A stretch of DNA of 7,864 bases from Prevotella sp. CAG:732 (GTDB lineage Bacteria; Bacteroidota; Bacteroidia; Bacteroidales; Bacteroidaceae): assembly GCA_000436035.1 (NCBI GenBank), contig FR893268.1, positions 65,514 to 73,377 of the forward strand, given 5' to 3'. Under the pieces are notes generated by a model. That model searched no databases. It saw only the letters and a program-made list of their open reading frames with translations, and was not told where the DNA came from. The stretch's first letter is position 1; each line of letters begins with the position of its first letter. A program made the translations under genes and the position numbers. Below are positions 1-5,724 of the stretch, one piece after another.

Positions 1-2444
1 CGACGCTCATCCTGAACTGGAAATGGTTTGTGCTCTCTTTGATTATCTGCTTGGGTGCAGCGCACATCTATCTGCGCTATGCCACACCTATCTACCAGGC
101 AGCAGCAAAGCTGTTGATCAAAGAGGAGCAAAACGGCAGAAGAGGTAACTCCATACAAAGCTCTGCCAACCTAGGTATCATTTCCAACAGCAATGGTATC
201 GACAACGAGATGGAGATTTTGAAGTCTAGAACTTTGGCTCAACAAGCTGTCTATGACCTCAAACTCTACACCACCTACCGCCATGAGGGTAGAATCAAGG
301 ACCACTTGATCTATGGTGAGCAGGAAGTCAATGTAGATATGGACTATGAGCACTTGAAAAAGCTCAATGCTCCTATGAGCTTCAAGATTACACGAGAAGG
401 CAGAAACTATCACGTGGTAGGCTCTTACTTCGTACCTATCGACGACAACTCTTACAACCCTGGTCCTGTCACTGTTGACAAGGTTATCACCGCACTGCCT
501 GCCACTCTCGGCACACGTGTGGGTATGGTCAAGTTCACGCAGAATGGCAACTATATGTTGAGAGATGGCGAGAGCCTGAAGGTGACCATGATTGCGCCAG
601 AGATTGCCGCTGGCAAGTATGTGGGAAGCCTCAGCGTAAGCCCTTCTACTAAGGCGACATCTATTGCGCAACTCGTCATCACTGACGAGATTCCACAACG
701 TGCCATCGACTATCTGAAGCAACTCGCCATCGTCTATAACAGACAAGCCAACGAGGACAAGAACCAGATTGCAGTACGCACAGAACAGTTCATCAACCAA
801 CGTTTGGAGAAGATCAACGCAGAGTTGGGTAACACCGAAGGACAGTTGGAGAACTACAAAAAGCGCAACAATATGGTACAGTTGAGCATGAATGCCTCTA
901 CAGCCTTCAGCAACGCTGACTCCTATGCACAGAAATTGAACGAGGCGAACACACAAGTTGCCTTGCTCGATGAATTGACCAAGTACATGAACGAGCCTAG
1001 CAACAGACACCAGCCTATCCCATCCAATGTAGGTTTGAACGATGCTAGCGCCACTTCTCTCATCAACAAATACAATGAGATCGCCTTGCAGCGCAACCAG
1101 TTGTTGCACAGTGCCAGCGAGTCCTCTCCTACCGTCACTCCATTGACATCCCAATTGGACGACTTGCAGGCTAGCATCAAGCGTGCGATGTCTCAGGCTC
1201 GTGCCGGCTTGAACATCCAGCGCAATAGCATCGCTTCTCAACAGGGCAAATACCAGGGACAAATCAGCAATACCCCTGAGCAAGAGCGTATCTTGACACA
1301 GATTGGTCGCCAGCAGGAGGTAAAGTCTGGCTTGTACTTGATGTTGCTCCAGAAGCGTGAGGAGAACTCCATCTCATTGGCAGCTACAGCCGACAAGGGT
1401 AAGTTGATAGACAACCCTGTATTCGCAGGCAAGGTAACTCCAAAGGATTCCATAATATTGATGATCGCCTTCGGTCTCGGTTTGGCTATTCCAGCCCTTA
1501 TCCTCTTCTTGTTGGCATTCTTCCGCTATAAGATTGAGGGTCATGATGATGTAGCGAAGTTAACCAAGCTTCCTATCATCGCCGATGTAGCCATCGCCAG
1601 CGACCGTGCCAAGACCAAGGCAGACATCGTGGTACACGAGAACAAGAACAACCTCATGGAAGAGATTTTCCGTAGTCTCCGTACCAACTTGCAGTTCTTG
1701 ATGAAGGAGCACGACAAGGTCATCTTGATGACATCTACCACATCAGGTGAAGGTAAGACTTTCATCGCTTCCAACGTTGCCATCAGTTTCGCATTGCTTG
1801 GCAAGAAGGTCGTATTGGTTGGTTTGGACATCCGTAAGCCTCGTTTGGCTGAGTTGTTCGAGATAGACGACCATCACCATGGTATCACCAACTTGCTCAT
1901 CAAGGACAATATCACATGGGATGATGTCAACAAACAGATTGTCAACTCTGGTGTCAACAACAACCTCGACCTCTTGATGGCTGGTCCTGTACCACCTAAC
2001 CCAGGTGAGTTGGTTACAAGAAAGAGTTTGGAGGAGACTATGGACATATTGAAAGAGCACTATGACTATATCATCATTGATACAGCTCCTGTAGGTCTCT
2101 TAACAGATACCTTGGCATTGGGTCGCATCGCAAACGCTACAGTTTACGTTTGCCGTGCCGATTACACCCAGAAGTCAAGCTTCGGACTCATCAATGGTCT
2201 TGCTTACGAGAAGAAGATGCCAAATATGAGCATTGTCTTGAACGGTGTCGATTTGTCTAAGAAGAAGTATGGCTACTACTACGGCTATGGCAAATATGGT
2301 AAGTACGGCAAGTATGCTAGCTACGGCGCATACGGCAAGCAGTACGGCTATGGCAGCTATGGTTCATATGGTGCTTACGGTACCTATGGCAGTTATAGCA
2401 ACAGTCACTATGGTGACAAGAACGACGACAGTGTAAAAAGATAA
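1..2444 (+). CDS. wzc: Wzc-type polysaccharide biosynthesis tyrosine autokinase (5' end cut by window)
   Basis: Inner-membrane BY-kinase that controls chain length and export of capsule or exopolysaccharide by cycles of tyrosine autophosphorylation. The reading frame is open to the left edge (first full codon at base 3), so GTG at 30 is not the start; judged by family length about 20-40 residues are missing. Counting residue 1 at base 30: a Wzz-type membrane segment spans about -9 to 12, a Gln/Asn-rich coiled-coil periplasmic region about 245-410, a GNVR-like segment about 415-475 (LLQKREEN), and a second membrane helix about 475-500. The cytoplasmic kinase follows: E545-x2-R548-x2-R551 oligomerisation motif, Walker A TTSGEGKT (570-577), Walker A' VGLDIRKP (D600) and Walker B IIID (D684). 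The first acidic residue of the usual A' DxD is replaced, as I recall for other Bacteroidota BY-kinases. The C-terminal tail, 747-794, carries 18 tyrosines. It is followed after 6 bp by a HAD hydrolase gene. Family assignment is very secure; the exact polysaccharide is unknown. Confidence 0.96.
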   Translation, partial: TLILNWKWFVLSLIICLGAAHIYLRYATPIYQAAAKLLIKEEQNGRRGNSIQSSANLGIISNSNGIDNEMEILKSRTLAQQAVYDLKLYTTYRHEGRIKDHLIYGEQEVNVDMDYEHLKKLNAPMSFKITREGRNYHVVGSYFVPIDDNSYNPGPVTVDKVITALPATLGTRVGMVKFTQNGNYMLRDGESLKVTMIAPEIAAGKYVGSLSVSPSTKATSIAQLVITDEIPQRAIDYLKQLAIVYNRQANEDKNQIAVRTEQFINQRLEKINAELGNTEGQLENYKKRNNMVQLSMNASTAFSNADSYAQKLNEANTQVALLDELTKYMNEPSNRHQPIPSNVGLNDASATSLINKYNEIALQRNQLLHSASESSPTVTPLTSQLDDLQASIKRAMSQARAGLNIQRNSIASQQGKYQGQISNTPEQERILTQIGRQQEVKSGLYLMLLQKREENSISLAATADKGKLIDNPVFAGKVTPKDSIILMIAFGLGLAIPALILFLLAFFRYKIEGHDDVAKLTKLPIIADVAIASDRAKTKADIVVHENKNNLMEEIFRSLRTNLQFLMKEHDKVILMTSTTSGEGKTFIASNVAISFALLGKKVVLVGLDIRKPRLAELFEIDDHHHGITNLLIKDNITWDDVNKQIVNSGVNNNLDLLMAGPVPPNPGELVTRKSLEETMDILKEHYDYIIIDTAPVGLLTDTLALGRIANATVYVCRADYTQKSSFGLINGLAYEKKMPNMSIVLNGVDLSKKKYGYYYGYGKYGKYGKYASYGAYGKQYGYGSYGSYGAYGTYGSYSNSHYGDKNDDSVKR
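2268..2411 (+). repeat. Tyr/Gly/Ser low-complexity repeat encoding the kinase tail
   Basis: In-frame degenerate repeat of about 9 bp (Gly-Xaa-Tyr, Xaa = Lys, Ser, Ala or Thr) inside the 3' end of the kinase gene. It encodes 18 tyrosines in 48 residues. The first half is Lys-rich (GKYGKYGKY) and the second half Ser/Ala-rich (GSYGSYGAYGTYGSYS). Tyr, Gly and Lys codons alternate between synonyms (TAT/TAC, GGT/GGC, AAA/AAG), so the protein pattern is better conserved than the DNA repeat. In BY-kinases the C-terminal Tyr cluster is the trans-autophosphorylation substrate; here it is much larger than the 5-7 Tyr of the enterobacterial proteins. Confidence 0.9.
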
Positions 2445-2450
2445 AGAAAG

Positions 2451-2879
2451 ATGGCAACAATAGCAGTAGATTTTGATGGCACCATCGTCACTCACGAATA
2501 TCCTAAGATAGGAACTGAGATACCTTTCGCCATCGAAACATTGAAAATGCTCATCAGAGACCACCACCGCCTCATCCTATGGAGTGTGAGAGAAGGACAT
2601 CTCTTACAAGAGGCTGTGGATTGGTGCAAAGAAAGAGGCGTGGAGTTTTGGGCTGTCAACAAAGACTATCCTGAGGAGAGTCTTGAGAACAACAACCACT
2701 TCTCCCGCAAGTTGAAAGCCGACTATTTCATTGATGACCGCAACATCGGTGGTCTCCCCGACTGGGGACAGATTTATCAAATCATCAGTCAAGGAAAAAG
2801 CTATCGTACCATCATCAAGGAAAGCCTTGGTGCAAGCCAAGAACCACCTAAGAAGAAACATTGGTGGAGCCGAGGATAA
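2451..2879 (+). CDS. Small capless HAD-family hydrolase/phosphatase
   Basis: A 142-residue HAD-superfamily protein, probably a cytoplasmic Mg2+-dependent phosphatase of unknown substrate. It resembles small Bacteroides HAD proteins of the BT0820 type (from memory). Visible motifs: motif I DFDGT with nucleophile D7 and acid/base D9, motif II Ser at S45 after a hydrophobic strand (LILWS), motif III Lys at K87 or K89, and motif IV D95-D96 (YFIDDRN). There is no room for a cap domain, so the active site should be open to large or macromolecular substrates. The C-terminus is an odd basic-aromatic tail, PPKKKHWWSRG, that could touch the membrane surface or a partner (inference). The ATG lies only 6 bp after the kinase stop in A-rich DNA, so translation is probably coupled and the gene is the last of the polysaccharide operon. 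No signal peptide or membrane helix is visible. Fold certain, substrate unknown. Confidence 0.88.
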   Translation: MATIAVDFDGTIVTHEYPKIGTEIPFAIETLKMLIRDHHRLILWSVREGHLLQEAVDWCKERGVEFWAVNKDYPEESLENNNHFSRKLKADYFIDDRNIGGLPDWGQIYQIISQGKSYRTIIKESLGASQEPPKKKHWWSRG

Positions 2880-2927
2880 GGAATATGATAAAGATGTAGA
2901 GCCCTATCAGCTCTCACATCATTCAAG

Positions 2928-2964
2928 AAAGCGTACAGACGTAAAGTTTGTACGCTTTTTTATT
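2928..2964 (+). terminator. Intrinsic terminator after kinase-HAD operon
   Basis: Arms AAAGCGTACAGAC (2928-2940) and GTTTGTACGCTTT (2946-2958) form a 13-bp stem with one G-T wobble and a 5-nt loop GTAAA, followed by a T-rich run to 2964. It starts 48 bp after the HAD stop codon. It is well placed to end the + strand operon before the 22-bp repeat array. Confidence 0.9.
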
Positions 2965-3000
2965 ACCCACAAATAATGGTTTTATATATGAAAAAATGGA

Positions 3001-3060
3001 GTAAGGTTCATTGGGCAACGAAGTAAGGTTCATTGGGCAACGAAGTAAAGTCCGTTACAA
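3001..3060. repeat. 22-bp repeat family A (two exact copies plus a degenerate third)
   Basis: Units 3001-3022 and 3023-3044 are identical over all 22 bp, with core GTAAGGTTCATTGGGCAACG. A third copy from 3045 begins GTAAAGTCCGTTACAA and matches the first at 12 of 22 positions without gaps. Exact identity of the first two suggests recent duplication or gene conversion. Confidence 0.9.
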
Positions 3061-3066
3061 AAGAGA

Positions 3067-3132
3067 TAAAACGTCGTGCAGAGCGTGTGATAATGCAGTG
3101 CAGAGAAGAAGCTGATGCCGTGCAGAGCAGAC
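3067..3132. repeat. 22-bp repeat family B (GTGCAGAG core, three units)
   Basis: The octamer GTGCAGAG occurs at 3076, 3098 and 3120, exactly 22 bp apart each time. The intervening 14 bp diverge (for example CGTGTGATAATGCA against AAGAAGCTGATGCC), though ATGC recurs just before the octamer. The family continues the register of family A and runs straight into family C. Confidence 0.8.
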
Positions 3133-3247
3133 AGATATACGACTAGGAGTGTAACCTCATGCGACTAGGAGTGTAGCCTCATACGACTAGGAATGTAGCC
3201 TCATACGACTAGGAGTGTAACCTCATGCGACTAGGAGTGTAATCCCT
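3133..3247. repeat. 22-bp repeat family C (GACTAGGAGTGT core, about five units)
   Basis: The core GACTAGGAGTGTA recurs at 22-bp spacing (cores near 3141, 3163, 3185, 3207 and 3229), each followed by ACCTCAT or GCCTCAT except the last, which decays into AATCCCTACG. Differences among the near-complete copies are only A/G exchanges at three columns. Each unit carries a CTAG tetranucleotide. Confidence 0.92.
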
Positions 3248-3261
3248 ACGCCATGAAAGGA

Positions 3262-3295
3262 TAAAAAAAGCGTGGCTTCGAAAAGAAACCACGCT
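3262..3295 (-). terminator. Intrinsic terminator after ppiD
   Basis: Read on the - strand, arms AGCGTGGTTTC (3295-3285) and GAAGCCACGCT (3279-3269) pair over 11 bp with one T-G wobble around a 5-nt loop TTTTC, followed by seven T (3268-3262). The hairpin begins 35 bp after the ppiD stop. Together with the + strand terminator at 2928 it brackets the repeat array. Confidence 0.9.
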
Positions 3296-3330
3296 CAAAA
3301 CATATGATATGATTAACTCTATCTTTCTAA

Positions 3331-5481
3331 TTAGAAGAAAAGATAGCGGTTATCAACAACCTTTGCGTTGAGATAAAGCTCATTCATGAAGTTGCCAGCA
3401 TACTGCATTGACTTCTGACGGCACTTCTGCTCCTGAGACTTCTCATCGAACTTAACAGGACGATTAGACTTGCCTGTTACCAGGAAGAGATAAACACCAG
3501 CATTACCCTTTACTGCGTGAGCAGAGAAAGCACCCTTCTTAGTTGCAGCAACTGCACCAGAGAGAGCAGGCTCGCTAGCACCACTTGAAGCAACGAATAC
3601 AGGAGCGGCGAAAGTAATCTGGTTAACATCAGATACCTTAGCACCCTTAGCCTTAGCAGCAGCGATGCTCTTCACACCATTCAACTTAGCCTCAATCATC
3701 TCAGCCTTCTTGTCCTTGATAACCTCAGCCTTGATCATCTCCTTTACCTGTGGATCATCCAAGCCACGGTAACCAATGCGATGAATCTTATCGAGTACAA
3801 CTACCAACAAGTGATCGTTGTCACCACACTCATACAATGGAGATACAGCACCTTCCTTAGCCTCAAACAACCACTTCAAAGCCTCACGAGTAGCGTGGAT
3901 GTTTGCCAAGTAGTGAACAGATGTTGTCACATCCTTCAAGTCCTGTACATTGTAACCACTCTTAGCTGCGTTCTTCAAGATATCGTCAGCTGTCTGGTTA
4001 GCACTTACGAAGCTAGAGAACTTGTTGTAAGCGGTACGATAGGTATCCTGAGAGAAATCGATGCTCTTCTTGATAACAGCAGCGGTATATTTCTCAACCA
4101 TTGCCTTACGATCGCAAACCTGGAGGATCACATAACCCTGCCCCAACTGAAGTTCTGAAGTAGCATTCACAGTCTGAGTATTCAAAGCATTGATGAAAGC
4201 CTTGTTGTCCTTATCCATAGTCTGAGCATACTCATACTGCTTAGTTGTCATCCAAGCCTTCTCACCAGTCTGACCATACTTCTTAGCGATTGCCTCGAAG
4301 TCAGCACCACCAGCGATAGCACCCTGGATAGAGTCAGCCTTGGTCTTAGCCTCAGCTACTAAAGGAGCAGCAACCTGGATAACACGGTACTGAACAGAGT
4401 CTGGCAACTGCTGCTTAGCAACCAACTTCACGATGTTCAAAGTGTTGTCTGCTGCATTTGCCTTAACAGCAGAAACCTGACCTACGCTCATAGAATCGAG
4501 CTGAGCAGCGATGTCTTGTGGATAAGCCTGCTTGCTAACAGGGAGACCCAAGTAAGAAACTGTAGATGCAGCCTTGCGTACTACCTCAGTAGGATCAGTA
4601 GCTGCTACGAGTTGATCGTGGAAACCAGCCATCTCCTTGTTGATAGCAGAGCGGTCTGCCTGAGAAGCACTCACCTGAACATCAACGAACTTGATGTCGC
4701 GAGTCTCAACAGGCTGCTTGAAACGAGCCTTCAACTCATCATACTTAGCCTTCAAGTCGCTCTCCTCTACCTTCACCTTATCATCCTGGATGTCTGAGTA
4801 AGGGAAAGCAGCCAACTGGATTTTGCTCTCCTCGTTCTCCTCCTTGAAAGCCATCTTAGCCTCTACAGGATTTGAAAGGAAGCAGTGTGCGAGCAAAGAC
4901 TGATACTTCTGAGCCAAAGTCTGCTGACGAAGTGTCTTCTCGATGAATGACCAATAGTTGTAAATCTTGGTATATTGCTCCATCATCTGACCATTAGCTG
5001 AAGGATTAGCCTTCTGAGCCTTGTAATCAGCCAAGAACTTCTGCAAAGAAGCTACGTCGAAACGACCTGTCTGCTGATTGACAAAAGGAGTCTGCTGAAG
5101 CATTGGGTTGGTACCTGTCTTCAAGATGTCCTGAAGTTCGGCGTCTGTTACGGTAAGACCAAGTTTCTCTGCCTCGTGAGCCACAATCTTGTTCTGTACG
5201 TAAGAGTTCCAAACCATGTCCTTTACTTGGTTCATCTGCTCCTCAGGGAGATTGTCTTGTCCCTGCTGCATCTTAATCACTTCGGTGTACTCATCAACGA
5301 GCTTCTGGAATTCCTGCACATTGATTTTCTCACCATACACCTCACCGACTTGCTGACGTTCGTTGTTCTTTGCAGAATCACAAGAACGGAAAGCTTCCTC
5401 AGCGATGAATGCGAAGAGGCCGAAACTGATAATACATACCAGAATGACACCTCTTTTTCGAATTGTTCCTAATGCTGCCAT
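3331..5481 (-). CDS. ppiD: PpiD/SurA-like periplasmic peptidyl-prolyl isomerase-type chaperone
   Basis: A membrane-anchored folding factor for secreted and outer-membrane proteins, 716 residues from the chosen ATG at 5481-5479 (MAALGTIRKRG). The frame is open a further 78 codons upstream, but that stretch is AT-rich, contains the previous gene's terminator and encodes no family-like sequence, so the internal ATG is preferred. Visible order: one N-terminal helix (residues 11-27) after a basic stretch, a SurA_N-like helical region about 40-215 with the TPFVNQQTGRFD segment (131-142), then two parvulin-like segments at about 260-355 and 362-457. In both, the usual ARHI start is changed: R261-D262-I263 and R366-V367-I368, so the parvulin His is absent. 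This argues for a chaperone more than an isomerase. A long C-terminal region ends in YLFF. The start is preceded by A-rich DNA. Its own terminator lies 35 bp downstream. Confidence 0.92.
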   Translation of the reverse strand: MAALGTIRKRGVILVCIISFGLFAFIAEEAFRSCDSAKNNERQQVGEVYGEKINVQEFQKLVDEYTEVIKMQQGQDNLPEEQMNQVKDMVWNSYVQNKIVAHEAEKLGLTVTDAELQDILKTGTNPMLQQTPFVNQQTGRFDVASLQKFLADYKAQKANPSANGQMMEQYTKIYNYWSFIEKTLRQQTLAQKYQSLLAHCFLSNPVEAKMAFKEENEESKIQLAAFPYSDIQDDKVKVEESDLKAKYDELKARFKQPVETRDIKFVDVQVSASQADRSAINKEMAGFHDQLVAATDPTEVVRKAASTVSYLGLPVSKQAYPQDIAAQLDSMSVGQVSAVKANAADNTLNIVKLVAKQQLPDSVQYRVIQVAAPLVAEAKTKADSIQGAIAGGADFEAIAKKYGQTGEKAWMTTKQYEYAQTMDKDNKAFINALNTQTVNATSELQLGQGYVILQVCDRKAMVEKYTAAVIKKSIDFSQDTYRTAYNKFSSFVSANQTADDILKNAAKSGYNVQDLKDVTTSVHYLANIHATREALKWLFEAKEGAVSPLYECGDNDHLLVVVLDKIHRIGYRGLDDPQVKEMIKAEVIKDKKAEMIEAKLNGVKSIAAAKAKGAKVSDVNQITFAAPVFVASSGASEPALSGAVAATKKGAFSAHAVKGNAGVYLFLVTGKSNRPVKFDEKSQEQKCRQKSMQYAGNFMNELYLNAKVVDNRYLFF

Positions 5482-5582
5482 TACTTTTTTGTTTTTATTT
5501 TTTATTGTTTTATTTTCTTTGTTTCTAAGATGGCTCAGCAACGTTTCCTTGGGAAAACAGATGACTAGTAGCCAATTGACTG

Positions 5583-5590
5583 CAAAAATA
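5583..5590 (-). promoter_or_regulatory. Candidate Bacteroidota-type -7 element for ppiD
   Basis: On the - strand this reads TATTTTTG, matching the Bacteroidota -7 consensus TAnnTTTG, about 100 bp before the ppiD ATG and after the upstream terminator. No TTTG is found at the expected 19-21 bp upstream (the nearest useful one is about 12 bp away), so the call is weak. A separate promoter here is likely because a terminator isolates ppiD from corC. Confidence 0.3.
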
Positions 5591-5624
5591 CAAAGAAAAT
5601 CGCAAATAAGGGAATTTTTTGCCA

Positions 5625-5663
5625 CCTTTTTTGTCATACAGTAGCAAAAAGTAGCAAAAAAGG
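5625..5663. repeat. Inverted and direct repeats in the ppiD leader
   Basis: CCTTTTTTG (5625-5633) and CAAAAAAGG (5655-5663) are a perfect 9-bp inverted repeat with a 21-bp spacer. The decamer GTAGCAAAAA occurs twice in tandem at 5641 and 5651. The region is upstream of the candidate ppiD promoter. It could be a regulator site or just low-complexity AT-rich DNA. Confidence 0.4.
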
Positions 5664-5702
5664 AAAGAATAAAAGCACTTATCCACAGGAATAAGTGCTT
5701 TT
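5664..5702 (-). terminator. Intrinsic terminator after the corC-type gene
   Basis: Arms AAAAGCACTTAT (5671-5682) and ATAAGTGCTTTT (5691-5702) give a perfect 12-bp stem with an 8-nt loop. Read on the - strand it is followed by a T-rich run (ATTCTTT). It starts 22 bp past the stop of the CorC-type gene and separates it from ppiD. The stem and loop contain the sequence TTATCCACA, a perfect DnaA-box consensus. Confidence 0.85.
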
Positions 5703-5724
5703 TGACGTATCTCATTGATATTCT

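Larger units (their letters stand above)
3001..3264. repeat. Composite intergenic array with a constant 22-bp period (three sequence families)
   Basis: Cut into successive 22-mers from base 3001, the sequence stays in register for about 11-12 units (starts 3001, 3023, 3045, ... 3221, 3243). Units 1-3 are family A, 4-6 family B, 7-11 family C, and unit 12 is a degenerate end. Families B and C share column patterns: ATGC or ATAC at columns 5-8 and GAG at 15-17, often followed by YGT. Units 3 and 4 (AAGTCCG, AACGTCG) look transitional between A and B. No unit contains unique spacers, so this is not CRISPR, and a 22-bp period rules out a tandem peptide repeat. It lies between two terminators pointing toward each other. 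Its function is unknown; 22 bp is close to two helical turns, which would suit repeated binding on one DNA face. Confidence 0.8.

Noticed and set aside
171..1283. 370-codon open frame on the - strand opposite the kinase gene
   Set aside because: It lies fully antisense to a clear Wzc gene. Its translation is Leu/Val/Arg-rich with no recognisable domain, as expected from the codon bias of the opposite strand.
2731..2976. 81-codon + strand frame overlapping the HAD gene and running into the terminator
   Set aside because: It is out of frame within a well-supported HAD gene and its end is formed by the terminator hairpin.
2965..3000. Possible promoter in TTTTATATATG upstream of the repeat array
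   Set aside because: No TAnnTTTG box at a proper distance from a TTTG; AT-richness alone is not enough.
3001..3264. CRISPR array
   Set aside because: Units are contiguous 22-mers without unique spacers or palindromic repeats of CRISPR length, and no cas genes are present.
5482..5715. 78-codon in-frame N-terminal extension of ppiD
   Set aside because: It crosses the terminator of the upstream gene, is AT-rich low-complexity sequence, and the family N-terminus (basic stretch plus helix) begins at the internal ATG at 5481.
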